From an uncultured Alphaproteobacteria bacterium (lineage in GTDB: Bacteria; Pseudomonadota; Alphaproteobacteria; RF32; CAG-239): DNA of 53,646 bases. The position numbers were made by a program, and so were the translations under genes. The notes under the pieces are model-generated. The model made no database searches, was not told the DNA's origin, and worked only from the letters and a program-made list of their open reading frames with translations. The stretch covers positions 1 to 53,646 of the forward strand of contig CALXTL010000013.1 in assembly GCA_944391445.1 (NCBI GenBank), given 5' to 3'. Numbering within the stretch: the stretch's first letter is position 1; every line of letters begins with the position of its first letter. This document shows, piece by piece, positions 1-8,919 of this stretch.

Positions 1-43
1 GCAGCGCTTCTTCTGCACTACAGCTTTGATTTTAGCACAAAAA

Positions 44-320
44 AGAGGCCTTCTCAAGCTTTCTTTTCTTACTGTTGCTTATCTTATTGAATCTTCGTAA
101 ATAAATTATTAATACTTGGCCTTTGACAAAAATATATGCCTCCCCGAAAGGTTTTCAAGCGGCGAAAAGTCCTTTGGCGACTCGGAAAAAATTTAGCTGT
201 ATTAATCCCTGGATCCCCGGGTCTATTCCTCGCTTCGCTCAGGCCCGAGGATGACGAAAGAGGGGGCTCGCTAGACCTCAAACCCGAGAATGACTAAAAG
301 AAGGAGCTCGCTACATTCAA
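44..320. repeat. Left terminal copy of a dispersed palindromic repeat
   Basis: Positions 44-272 are, with a few mismatches, the reverse complement of 53417-53646 at the other end of the window. Within it lie the palindromic word GGATCCCCGGG near 211-221 and a hairpin-forming CCTCGCTTCGCTCAGGC...CGAGG stretch. A tandem duplication of about 39 bp starts at 244 and again at 283 (both begin CCCGAG and run to ...CTCGCT). No gene is credible in 1-337; the one minus-strand reading frame at 84-281 lies entirely in repeat DNA. Bases 1-43 precede the shared repeat and are not interpretable. Confidence 0.85.
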
Positions 321-337
321 ACAGGAGTGTGGCAAAA

Positions 338-949
338 TTATGGCCAGTCAATTAACGGATATTTGTGCGCATCACGCCCGTCGGGCAGTTCATAGTGCCA
401 CCATTCATGTGTCAGAGCCTTCAAGCCGGCTTTTTCCATCAAGCATCGAAGTTCATCGCGGTTGCGTCGTTCTTCCATGCTGCCTCCGGTATAATCATGG
501 CGCGCTTTGTGCAGATAAGCCAAAAAGGCGGCGCAATCGCCGCTTTGTACTTTGGCGGCATAGACGGGATCATAAGCGTCAACCAAAGTCGGATAACACA
601 GTTCTTGCCCGTTTTCATCAGTCAGGCAGAGATCAACAGCTGTGCCTCGACAATGGGGAGAAGCCGCGGCGTTGGCCGCAAAGAAACCTGGCTGAGGAAT
701 CACCTCATGCAATTTTGTATGCGCCAGCGGCGGACGATAGGCATCAAAGATTTTCACTTTGCGACCGGCGGCTTCCAGTTCAGGCACCAGTGTTTCAAGT
801 TTTGCCCACAAATCGCGGTGCACAAAAGCCTCATTGCCAAAGCCGATTTCGGCATACACCGGCCGCCCGGTCATATTATGCGTTGTGTCTGCATACATCA
901 TTGCCGTTGTAAACCTAGGATGTTCGATTTTGATCAGATTCTCATTCAT
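338..949 (-). CDS. D-Ala-D-Ala dipeptidase, VanX/DdpX type (M15D), copy 1
   Basis: Zinc dipeptidase expected to hydrolyse D-alanyl-D-alanine, releasing D-Ala from the cell-wall precursor or from turnover products. From the start at 949 the protein has 203 residues, the normal size for VanX. The family's catalytic set is visible: an Arg in YRP (R72), zinc ligands H99 and D106 in SPHCRGTAVD, and E182 with H185 in EWWHY. There is no signal peptide, so it should act in the cytoplasm. I chose the ATG at 949 over an upstream start at 1003 because it overlaps the stop of the preceding gene by 8 bases (ATGAATGA), a typical translational coupling, and because homology begins here. It is the last gene of the minus-strand Bat operon. 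Chemistry is well supported; the exact dipeptide is inferred. Confidence 0.88.
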   Translation of the reverse strand: MNENLIKIEHPRFTTAMMYADTTHNMTGRPVYAEIGFGNEAFVHRDLWAKLETLVPELEAAGRKVKIFDAYRPPLAHTKLHEVIPQPGFFAANAAASPHCRGTAVDLCLTDENGQELCYPTLVDAYDPVYAAKVQSGDCAAFLAYLHKARHDYTGGSMEERRNRDELRCLMEKAGLKALTHEWWHYELPDGRDAHKYPLIDWP

Positions 950-1814
950 GAGCGGCGCTCTGCACAAAAGCTTCAAAAATTTTCTTAGCCGCCGTATCGC
1001 CATATTTCAACAATCGTTCCGGATGCCATTGTACTCCAAGCAAAAAACGATGCCAGCCGTCAACCGGCTCAATTGCTTCCACAATGCCGTCTTCGGCCCG
1101 GGCAGCAATTTTATTTTGTCCGTGCGCATGCACCGCTACAGCCTCAGTATGTGAAGAGTTGGTCATGATCTCTTTTTGACCGACAATCGACATCAGCAGC
1201 GTATTTTCTGCAATCAGGATTTTATGAGCAATTTTCTCTCCGTTTTGTTTATGAGATTTATCATCCGGCAGAGAATTATTGATTCCTTTAACAAGCTTGG
1301 CTCCAAAGAAGCCGGCCAACATCTGCATCCCCGCGCAAATACCCAAAACCGGAAGTTTATGCGCTTTTGCATATTCCAGCAAAGACAGATAAGCCCGGCC
1401 GCGGCGGTCAACATCTTCGGGCACGGGCGTTTCATACCATCCGGCCGGAGAATTGAACATCCCGCCGATCAAAAAAACGGCATCCGGGGAAATGGCCGCC
1501 ATCTGCGCGTCAATATGCTCATAGGTAATGAAAAACGGGTTGCCGCCGGCTTCAACAATCGCTCGGGCATAGTCCGGTTGCAAAGCATAATCTTTTTCCG
1601 CGCGGTCAGGATGTTTTTCTTCGCCAAGAATAACGGCGATTCGCGGCCCGCCGGGGTTCGGACGCTCAGCCAAACGGATCAGCGGCGTGCATCCGCTTTC
1701 CAGACAATTTCTGACTTCTTCCGCCGGCAGATAATAACTGGCAAACGGATCGCTGCCATAAGTTATCTGCCCGAGAAAAAGTTCTTTATTTGTAGAGTCC
1801 TGGGAGCGGGGCAT
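942..1814 (-). CDS. Class I glutamine amidotransferase-like peptidase C26 (PuuD-like gamma-glutamyl hydrolase family)
   Basis: A 290-residue protein with the C26 triad: nucleophile C160 in GICAGMQML, and H264 with E266 in VQWHPE. The family cleaves gamma-glutamyl bonds, for example gamma-Glu-GABA in putrescine breakdown. The first 55 residues or so precede the usual domain start. No other putrescine gene is nearby; instead the next gene is a D-Ala-D-Ala dipeptidase, so a role on gamma-D-Glu-containing muropeptides is possible but unproved. The start at 1814 overlaps batD by 29 bases and has an AGGAG about 11 bases upstream. No signal peptide is seen, so it is probably cytosolic. Confidence 0.85.
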   Translation of the reverse strand: MPRSQDSTNKELFLGQITYGSDPFASYYLPAEEVRNCLESGCTPLIRLAERPNPGGPRIAVILGEEKHPDRAEKDYALQPDYARAIVEAGGNPFFITYEHIDAQMAAISPDAVFLIGGMFNSPAGWYETPVPEDVDRRGRAYLSLLEYAKAHKLPVLGICAGMQMLAGFFGAKLVKGINNSLPDDKSHKQNGEKIAHKILIAENTLLMSIVGQKEIMTNSSHTEAVAVHAHGQNKIAARAEDGIVEAIEPVDGWHRFLLGVQWHPERLLKYGDTAAKKIFEAFVQSAAHE

Positions 1815-3516
1815 CTTCTTTTTTTCTCCTGATTTTCATGCGGTTGACAGTATAAAATGCCTTAAGGAACAAATCCGGGTTCCATTCGGCATCGCTTTTA
1901 GAATACAAGGCTTCGTCGATTTTCTCAAGCTCGCAGCTGAAAATCTGTGTATGAACCAGCCTTTCCACATCGCTCAAGCTGAAAATTCTCTCATCCGGAT
2001 ATCGGTCCTGCGCCCACAGCAGCAAAGCATCGCGCAGACGGCGTAAATCTTTGGCACGGGCCGCCGCCGGAATATCTTTTTGCGGGTTGATTGAAGGCAT
2101 GGCCGCCGCGTGCGGCTTCCGGCCGGCAAAAAAGCGCATCAGTAAAAAACAAAACACTAGGCCAAAGACAAAAGCCGCCGCCAAAAGCGCATAAATCCGA
2201 CTTTGTGTCAAAGGGCTCGCTGTTTGGGAATTTCCTGCCGAAACTGTCGGCGCAGGGGCGGCTGCCGGAGGCAGCGCAGGGGCAGCAGAACCGCCGACAA
2301 TAATTTTCTGCTCAGGGATCCGGGCAATCTCGGGTTGATTGGTTTTAACATTAAACCAAGGCACGCTGACTGCCGGCAGCGTAAGTTCGCCGCTTTCGCC
2401 GGGGATATAGACATTGGCAATTTTCTCGGTGGCAATCACCTGGCCGTTTTGCACTTTCATGGAAAATTCGGGCTTTTCCGGATATTGTTTAAGGCCGGCT
2501 GCCTGAGGAAAATCAACTTCCGGAAGCTGACTGTCGATAACGCCGGTCGCCTGCAGATAAACAGTGCGGGTCACAGCCTCACCAACCTTAAATTCCGGTT
2601 TGCCCGCATCAAATTGAGCATGCAGCCGGACATCTTGTGCCGGCAGCCACCAGTCGCCGGCTGTTTCTGCGGCAGGCTTGACATTAATGTCAATTGGTTT
2701 TGTGCTCAGAAAAATCGGATTCTTAGTCGCAAAGACATCGGTCATGCCAAATCCGCCAAGAAAAATATCATCGTTAAAAAAGCGCCCGAACGGGTCGTTC
2801 CGGGTTTCTTTGGTCAGATAAAAACCGCGAAATTTTGCCGCAGGAACCTGCAGCTTACCGCTTTTTTGCGGAAACAGGGCATATTTGAAAATCAACTCGC
2901 GGATTGTTTGTCCATTGACAATTTGCGAATGAATTTCCGGAGCGCCGAGACTTTTGATAATCCAGGCGCCGTCGTCTTCGCTTTCAAAATACGGTGCTTC
3001 GCCTTGCAATCCGCCGCGGTCTGTCAGTTTCAGGGTATAGATGATCTGTTCTTGAACATAGGGATTTTTATTGTTAATTTTTCCGGCAATGGCAAATTTT
3101 CCGGGTTGTGTGCCGCCGGCAGACGGCGTGTTGATTTCGCTGCCGGCCGGGCGGACTTCAAGCGTAATCGGCTGGGTCGCATAATTATCCAGTTTAATCG
3201 ACGGGATGCTCAAAGAACCGGTTTTGTTTGGCATCAGCACCAAATTCCATTGTTGCGACTGGTCGACTTTGCCGTTGATGATGTTGGTTTGCAGGGCATT
3301 GGAGACGGAATAAGTCGTAAAATCCTGATTAAGGACACTTAAATCCGGGCTTGAATTTGTTTTGGCGCCGTTTAAGCTCAGCGTCAGCAAAAATGTCTCA
3401 CCTTCGGGAATTTGGTTGCGGTTGACTGTCGCCGTAAAGCTTTGTGCCCATGCTGACCCGGCCGAAACCAGAATCAAACAAACAAGAATGGCTATAATAT
3501 TTTTTATTTTTTTCAT
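1786..3516 (-). CDS. batD: BatD oxygen-tolerance/aerotolerance-type protein
   Basis: A 576-residue envelope protein of the BatD family. A signal peptide covers about residues 1-25 (ending AWA), followed by a long periplasmic region of repeated beta-sandwich character. One membrane helix lies near 440-462, preceded by an Ala/Pro-rich linker, and a cytoplasmic tail of about 110 residues follows. BatD proteins work with the VWA proteins BatA and BatB in a membrane complex linked to stress tolerance; the molecular activity is not established. Its start overlaps the BatB-BatC stop by 4 bases (ATGA), so translation is coupled. Family assignment is firm; function is by analogy. Confidence 0.9.
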   Translation of the reverse strand: MKKIKNIIAILVCLILVSAGSAWAQSFTATVNRNQIPEGETFLLTLSLNGAKTNSSPDLSVLNQDFTTYSVSNALQTNIINGKVDQSQQWNLVLMPNKTGSLSIPSIKLDNYATQPITLEVRPAGSEINTPSAGGTQPGKFAIAGKINNKNPYVQEQIIYTLKLTDRGGLQGEAPYFESEDDGAWIIKSLGAPEIHSQIVNGQTIRELIFKYALFPQKSGKLQVPAAKFRGFYLTKETRNDPFGRFFNDDIFLGGFGMTDVFATKNPIFLSTKPIDINVKPAAETAGDWWLPAQDVRLHAQFDAGKPEFKVGEAVTRTVYLQATGVIDSQLPEVDFPQAAGLKQYPEKPEFSMKVQNGQVIATEKIANVYIPGESGELTLPAVSVPWFNVKTNQPEIARIPEQKIIVGGSAAPALPPAAAPAPTVSAGNSQTASPLTQSRIYALLAAAFVFGLVFCFLLMRFFAGRKPHAAAMPSINPQKDIPAAARAKDLRRLRDALLLWAQDRYPDERIFSLSDVERLVHTQIFSCELEKIDEALYSKSDAEWNPDLFLKAFYTVNRMKIRRKKEDAPLPGLYK

Positions 3517-5237
3517 TTTATCTCTCCATAACGATTACGGCGATATTCCTCGGCAATAAACGCGCGCAGCAAACCGCCGGCATCTTCGGGAATTTCACGC
3601 AGTTGTTGAGTGCGCGCCTGAATTTTCTCATCATATTTTTCCTCATCCTGCGGCCCCTGCTGCATGAGGGCGCCGCCTTTGTCGTCGGCTTGTTTCTGTT
3701 CGGATGCTGGGTCAAGTTCCTGCGGTGATTGTTCATGAGCCTTGGCCGGTTGTTTTGGTGAGGAATCCTGCTGTTCCTGATTATTGCCGCGGTTGTCGCC
3801 GCGGCCGTCTTCCCCGTTTTCTTGTTCGCGCGGCTGTTGCTGGTCATTTTCTTGGTTGTCGCCCTGGCTTGAACTTTGCTGTGCTTGATCTTTGTCGCTC
3901 TGCTGGCCTTGTTGAGGTTGTTTCTGATCCTGCTGCCGGTCCTGATTCTTTTGTTGTTGTTCCTGCTGCTTCTTCAGATATTCAAGATTAAATTTAGCAT
4001 CTTCATGCGCCGGTTCCAGTTTGAGTGTTTCTTCATATTTAGCAATAGCTTCGTTTATTTTGCCGCTTTTGGCCAAAGCATTGCCCTGATTATAAAGCGC
4101 GGTGGCGTCATTGCCCTTGGCATATTCGCCATAAGCTTTGTCATAATCTCCCTGACGATAATAGCTGGCTCCTTTCCAGGCAGGAGAGGCAAACAGATCG
4201 GCCGCTTTCTGATAATTCTGTTGGTTAAACGCGCGCAGGCCGTCTTGATCTGCATTGAAAAAGAAGCTGGCTTCCGCTTGGCTGCACAGCAGACAAAAAC
4301 ACGCCGCCGCTAAGATCCCCTGCCGGAAAAAATACAAACAACACGCCAGCGGCAGAAACAACAGATAATATCCGTAGTCAAGCCACACCGCCCGCTGATT
4401 TTTCCCTTCAGTCAACTCACTTTGTCGGCCATTGATTTTTTTGGCTAGAGGTAAAATGTCTGTATCGCCGTTTTGCAGAAGTATATAGCTGCCGCCGCCG
4501 GCGCGGGCCACCATCTCTGGTCGTTCGGCCGCTGTTGCCGATACGCCGATGATACTGACATTATATCCGGCCGCTTTGGCTTTTCGGGCAGCGTCAACCG
4601 CCTGTTCAAAATTTTGGCCGACATCGGGCGTAAAGACAATAATCTCGCCTTGTGCATGACCGGCGCCGCGAAATCTTGCCGTGGCCAGTTCAATGGCACG
4701 GTCAAGCCGGTCTCCGTTCAGTGGCATAATATTATAACTGATGGCCGGCAGCAGGTTTTCCAACACCGTTGTGTCATCAGTCAAAGGTGAGATGATAAAC
4801 GGTTCCCCGCTGTAGACTTCTAATCCGGCCTGTGCGCCGCGCAAAAGTCGCAACAAGTCTTTAATCTTGTATTTAGCGCGCTCCAGACGGCTCGGCGTCA
4901 GATCTGCGGCTTTCATATCGCTGGACAAATTAAGCAGAATCATCGCCGGATTTTTAGCTTCCAGCGCCGGAATCTCAACTTTTTGCCAGCTCGGCCCGGC
5001 CGCGGCGACAATAGCGCTCAAAAAACCGAACAAAGCCAGCCGGTTCAACAGCCGGCGCTGAGAGGAAGAACCTTGCACCAGCAAAAAATCAAGCAGTCTT
5101 GCGTCCACGATTTTTTGCCAGGAAGATTGCAAGCCGCGACCGCGCAGATTGCGCACAAAGCCAAACAGCGGCAACAGTGCCGCCACCAACCACCACGGCC
5201 TCAGAAAATGAAAATTGGCTATAAATTCTTCCATCAT
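3513..5237 (-). CDS. batB: BatB-BatC fusion: VWA domain with TPR and Q-rich tail
   Basis: A 574-residue fusion of two genes that are separate in many bacteria. Residues 1-80 hold two membrane helices and 95-270 a von Willebrand A domain. One or two further helices lie at 288-320, TPR repeats at about 335-415 (BatC-like), then a Gln/Asn/Asp-rich linker of about 100 residues and a short conserved C-terminus. The metal-binding (MIDAS) site looks broken: the usual DxSxS reads N103-L-S-S-D107 and the usual TDG reads T203-P-D. The sister BatA has an intact site. It overlaps batD and batA by 4 bases each. It probably acts as a membrane scaffold; loss of metal binding is inferred from sequence. Confidence 0.9.
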   Translation of the reverse strand: MMEEFIANFHFLRPWWLVAALLPLFGFVRNLRGRGLQSSWQKIVDARLLDFLLVQGSSSQRRLLNRLALFGFLSAIVAAAGPSWQKVEIPALEAKNPAMILLNLSSDMKAADLTPSRLERAKYKIKDLLRLLRGAQAGLEVYSGEPFIISPLTDDTTVLENLLPAISYNIMPLNGDRLDRAIELATARFRGAGHAQGEIIVFTPDVGQNFEQAVDAARKAKAAGYNVSIIGVSATAAERPEMVARAGGGSYILLQNGDTDILPLAKKINGRQSELTEGKNQRAVWLDYGYYLLFLPLACCLYFFRQGILAAACFCLLCSQAEASFFFNADQDGLRAFNQQNYQKAADLFASPAWKGASYYRQGDYDKAYGEYAKGNDATALYNQGNALAKSGKINEAIAKYEETLKLEPAHEDAKFNLEYLKKQQEQQQKNQDRQQDQKQPQQGQQSDKDQAQQSSSQGDNQENDQQQPREQENGEDGRGDNRGNNQEQQDSSPKQPAKAHEQSPQELDPASEQKQADDKGGALMQQGPQDEEKYDEKIQARTQQLREIPEDAGGLLRAFIAEEYRRNRYGEIK

Positions 5238-6229
5238 TCGCTTCTCCTTGCGGCAAAAGCCACGGCCAGTCCGACCGCAATCGCCGCCAGCAGCGGGATA
5301 TAATATAATTCTTTGGTTTCCCGGACAAAACGATCATCCTGTCGCGAAGGCTCCATCTGGTCAATCACATGATAAATCTGCTGCAGGGCCGAAGTACTGC
5401 CGGCGCGGAAATATTGCCCTCGCGTCGTTTCGGCAATTGCCTGCAGGGCTGTTTCATCAATCCCCTGAGCCTGACCGAGCAACGCGTTCAAAAACACGTT
5501 GGGAGATCCAACACCGATGGTGTAAGTTTTGACACCTTCGCTCTCGGCCAGCCTCAAAGCTTGTCCGAGAGAAATACTGCCGTCGTTGTTTTCGCCGTCA
5601 GTCAACAAAACAATAATTTTGTTTTTAATGTCTTTATCATCATGAAGGGTTTTAAGCGCCAGCCCCAACGCATCGCCGATACTGGTTGAATCACCGGCCA
5701 TACCGGCCTGCATTGACCATAAAATATCATTAACCGCACCTTTATCAAAAGTCAGCGGCGCTTGCAGATAAGCTCTGGTGCCGAACAAAATCAGCCCGAT
5801 GCGGTCATTGGCGCGTTTTTTTATGAAGTCTGCGGCCGTTTTTTTGACTGCGGTCAGTCTGTCAATTCGCTTTCCGTTTATGGTAAAGTCGCGAGCCAGC
5901 ATTGACGTAGAAATATCCAATACCAGCATAATGTCGCGGCTTTCGCTTTCCAACCGGACAGGTTCGCCGGTCCATTGTGGTCTTGCCGCGGCAAAAACCA
6001 GCAAAAACCAAACCAGATACAAAGCCCAAAATAAGCGCGAAAAACCGCCGTCCCCGGCGGAAGACAAATTCCACAAAGAGCCGGACTTTATGGAAATTTT
6101 TTCCAAATCGCCGATAAACGGGACACGCAGCGCATCGCCGTGCAGTCCTTTCAGCGGTGGCAGCAGCCGCCGGAAAACAAAAGGCAGCGCCAGCAGCAGA
6201 AACATCAGCGGATAAGCAAACCCGGTCAT
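5234..6229 (-). CDS. batA: BatA VWA-domain membrane protein
   Basis: A 331-residue protein with N-terminal membrane helices (about 5-22 and 65-82), a VWA domain (about 98-285) and a C-terminal membrane helix near 310-328. The MIDAS motif is canonical: D105-I-S107-T-S109, with T210-D211-G later in the domain, so metal-dependent ligand binding is expected. I took the ATG at 6229 because it overlaps the preceding stop by 4 bases (ATGA); a TTG at 6256 is the only upstream alternative. In most genomes this cluster also holds a MoxR AAA ATPase and a DUF58 protein, neither of which is in the window. Confidence 0.92.
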   Translation of the reverse strand: MTGFAYPLMFLLLALPFVFRRLLPPLKGLHGDALRVPFIGDLEKISIKSGSLWNLSSAGDGGFSRLFWALYLVWFLLVFAAARPQWTGEPVRLESESRDIMLVLDISTSMLARDFTINGKRIDRLTAVKKTAADFIKKRANDRIGLILFGTRAYLQAPLTFDKGAVNDILWSMQAGMAGDSTSIGDALGLALKTLHDDKDIKNKIIVLLTDGENNDGSISLGQALRLAESEGVKTYTIGVGSPNVFLNALLGQAQGIDETALQAIAETTRGQYFRAGSTSALQQIYHVIDQMEPSRQDDRFVRETKELYYIPLLAAIAVGLAVAFAARRSE

Positions 6230-6678
6230 AGGTTTTCTCCTATCCAGGATTGGCAAAATTGTCGCAGGGCAATCACATCGGCAGAAGAAAAAGGAGCGCC
6301 TTCCTGGGCAATATACGGGGCGTTAATCAGCAGTTCGGCAGTTTTCCCCGACAATTTGTTTTTGCTTTTGCTGTTTAAAAAGTCAACCCAGCCCGAGCCA
6401 AACAGGGTGGCGGCATCTTTATATTTATAAACGCAAATACGCCGCAAAATTTTTGACATCTCAACCGCGGAATCAAGCGTATTATTGCAATGAATATTTT
6501 TCAAAAGGTGGAGGGCATAAAGTTTTTTAGACTTTTTGCGCAATAGGCCAATCAGCCAAAACATCAGCAGCAAACTGAAAATGGTCGCCAAAATAACCCA
6601 CCAGCCATAAGCCGGCGGCCAGGCAGACACACCTTCGGGCAGATGAATATCCCGCAGTTCCGGTAAATTTTCCCCCAT
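6226..6678 (-). CDS. DUF4381 membrane protein of the Bat operon
   Basis: A 150-residue protein with a short N-terminal segment, one membrane helix at about 26-46 and a soluble domain of roughly 100 residues. Its length, the Pro/Trp-rich stretch before the helix and its place just upstream of batA match DUF4381, a regular member of MoxR-Bat clusters with unknown biochemical activity. It is coupled to batA by a 4-base overlap. Upstream, 107 bases separate it from the DUF2207 gene, so it may belong to the same transcript or have its own promoter. Confidence 0.8.
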   Translation of the reverse strand: MGENLPELRDIHLPEGVSAWPPAYGWWVILATIFSLLLMFWLIGLLRKKSKKLYALHLLKNIHCNNTLDSAVEMSKILRRICVYKYKDAATLFGSGWVDFLNSKSKNKLSGKTAELLINAPYIAQEGAPFSSADVIALRQFCQSWIGENL

Positions 6679-6785
6679 CTGAAATCTCCTCCCGCTACAC
6701 CGCTAAATTTAAGATTTTCTAATGCAAATATCAAGAACAGAATGGAATTTTTGAATAAAGTCCTCAAAAATTTTCTGTTTTTTTC

Positions 6786-8834
6786 TTACTTAAAGCGAAG
6801 GACTAATTCCTTCATGGTGGGCAGTTTGCAATATTCGTTTTCCTTATCGGGAATAAAATCTTCTTCCATGTCCAACGCCAGAATATTGGCCTGCTGGTTG
6901 ATGATTTCTTTGCCAAGAAGAATATTGTCGTGATGTTTGCGCAAATGTAGCTTCAGAGCTTCGGTTTCGTCAATATAAGGTTTCAACAGACCGTTGCGGG
7001 TGGTATATCCGGTTGTAAAATAAAAGATAACCAGAACAGATACAAAAATCAGCAAAACCGCCGACACTGAGACAACAGCCGCCAAAACGGCCAGTGTCAG
7101 CAAAATCAGTGCTGTTCCGACGGCCTTAGCCAGAATTGGCCACAAATTGCGTGTTGATTGCACATAAAACAACAAACATCCGGCAACCAGCAGTAATGTG
7201 CCGGGCACAAGAATTTGCAGCATTCCCGGGTTTTCCGCAAACAGAGCCGCGCAAATTTCGCCGGCAAACAGCATGCCCAGGCTGAACAGAATATAGCCGC
7301 TGTTCAGCCGCAGTCTGAACCAGCTTAGCGCAAGACGCAGTTCTTTTTCAATATAACGGGCGGCACGCCGGATTTTGACCAGATTATTTTTGTTGGCGTT
7401 AAAAACGGCGTCATTCGGGCCAAACAGAGCTTGCAATGCTTTTTGCTCATAAAGCGAAAGATTCTTAGGCTGATCCGTACGTTTAACCAGCAGAATTGTT
7501 TCTTCCGCCTGTTGAATGTCTATTATGTTTTTTTTATACAGCTCCAGCAGAAAAGAAGCAAAAGCCTTGATGTCATAACGACCGCGATGCAAATATCGCA
7601 TCAGCGGCGCGTTTTTTTTCAAAGAAACTTTTAGCTGACCGACATTGCGGCGGATATAACGGCCGGAAACCAAAAAACCAATGATAATCATTAACAGTGA
7701 CAATCCGCAGAAAAAAGCGTCGCTGTTTTTTTCAATAGCCGCAAACCACCGGTCGCTCCAGTCGGGAGCGGCAACAATACCATGCGGCAGCGAGCTGATA
7801 ATGTGAAAACCTTCACCGATAAACAGCGGTCGTGCCGCGCGATAGCCGAAAGAAACGGGAGACAGACGGACAATATTGCCGCCATTGGTGCTGAGCCGTG
7901 TTGGCGAGCCAAGCAAAACAATTTGGCCGAGCGGCTCGCCGGCTTGCGGATAAGTTACCACGGCGCCGGTTTTGCCGATAACCAGATTCCAGGAACTGCC
8001 GGTAACATCCCAGTAAAATTCGTCAAAATCGGGGTAGAGCCCCATCAGGTTATGAGCCAGATAGGCAAAACGGAATGTATATACGCCGGGGTTGAGCGGT
8101 TCCTCCTTTTTCGGCGAGAGCAAAAAGCCGTTTTTGCGCCGCTCAATCCGGTAATGAGCTGGGATTCCGTTAATAGTCGCGCCGATAAATGTGTAGTCAA
8201 TATTTTGGCGGCTGCCGTCGCGCAGCAAAATGGCATCAGGCAGGCTTTTGTGGATCAAAGTGCTGATTTTATCGCCGTTAGCCACGACGGTAACGGTTTC
8301 TTCAAATTTAACCGTCCCTTCCGGCAGGATATCAATCTGCGTCATCAGATAAGGGATATGTTCTCGTGCCGGTATCAGAACTTTTTCCGGACTGTCCGGC
8401 AAAACGGCTTCTATAACCGGGAAATCAGGCTTTTGCCAGTTTTGCTGCTGGGAACTGATTTGCGGCGCGGTGCCGGGCAAGAGCACTTCCGCCGGGCGTT
8501 GCGGCATAACAACTTTAGCCAAAGCCTGCTCATAAATTTTCTGAAATTCGGATTTATTCTGTTCTTCGCGTGCTTTCTGAACTTCAGGGCTTGAGACGGA
8601 ACTGATGCTGGCCGAGGAAACCTGATCGGCGTCTTCAATAACCGTCGTCTTAACGCGTTCTTCCAGAAAACGACGTAATTCTTCTTGGGACATGCTTTTG
8701 ACCTTTGGTTTTTCGTTCTGAACCTGTTGTTGCGGCCGGGGCGCGGCGGACTGGTCCGAAATTTCCACAATTTTAGCCGAAGAAAATCCGCTTTCCCAAA
8801 GGATAAGGCAAAGGGCAAGAAAAAATTTTTTCAT
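6786..8834 (-). CDS. DUF2207 family membrane protein
   Basis: A 682-residue protein. A signal peptide occupies about residues 1-20, followed by a low-complexity Q/S/E-rich region to about 150. A DUF2207-like beta domain with the marker YWDVTGSSW follows near 265-285. A membrane helix lies at about 375-395, then a soluble insert, a cluster of four or so helices between about 510 and 610, and a cytoplasmic tail. The family is uncharacterised; its members look like envelope proteins with an extracytoplasmic domain. It is the first gene of the minus-strand run and divergent from the GlmU-like gene, with an 85-base gap holding both promoters. DUF2207 is not a usual Bat-cluster member. Confidence 0.78.
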   Translation of the reverse strand: MKKFFLALCLILWESGFSSAKIVEISDQSAAPRPQQQVQNEKPKVKSMSQEELRRFLEERVKTTVIEDADQVSSASISSVSSPEVQKAREEQNKSEFQKIYEQALAKVVMPQRPAEVLLPGTAPQISSQQQNWQKPDFPVIEAVLPDSPEKVLIPAREHIPYLMTQIDILPEGTVKFEETVTVVANGDKISTLIHKSLPDAILLRDGSRQNIDYTFIGATINGIPAHYRIERRKNGFLLSPKKEEPLNPGVYTFRFAYLAHNLMGLYPDFDEFYWDVTGSSWNLVIGKTGAVVTYPQAGEPLGQIVLLGSPTRLSTNGGNIVRLSPVSFGYRAARPLFIGEGFHIISSLPHGIVAAPDWSDRWFAAIEKNSDAFFCGLSLLMIIIGFLVSGRYIRRNVGQLKVSLKKNAPLMRYLHRGRYDIKAFASFLLELYKKNIIDIQQAEETILLVKRTDQPKNLSLYEQKALQALFGPNDAVFNANKNNLVKIRRAARYIEKELRLALSWFRLRLNSGYILFSLGMLFAGEICAALFAENPGMLQILVPGTLLLVAGCLLFYVQSTRNLWPILAKAVGTALILLTLAVLAAVVSVSAVLLIFVSVLVIFYFTTGYTTRNGLLKPYIDETEALKLHLRKHHDNILLGKEIINQQANILALDMEEDFIPDKENEYCKLPTMKELVLRFK

Positions 8835-8919
8835 AACTGAATACTCTTTGTTAACAAATAAAAGATATTTGTTATGATAAGCTATAAGTTATTAAAAAGT
8901 TATAAAGGAGTTTAGGGTA

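Noticed and set aside
84..281. Minus-strand 65-codon open frame at the left end
   Set aside because: Entirely inside the dispersed inverted repeat; no ribosome-binding site.
338..949. Vancomycin-resistance cluster
   Set aside because: Only the dipeptidase is present; no VanH, VanA-type ligase or VanRS genes.
2203..3342. Plus-strand 379-codon open frame
   Set aside because: Antisense shadow of batD; low-complexity composition and no motif.
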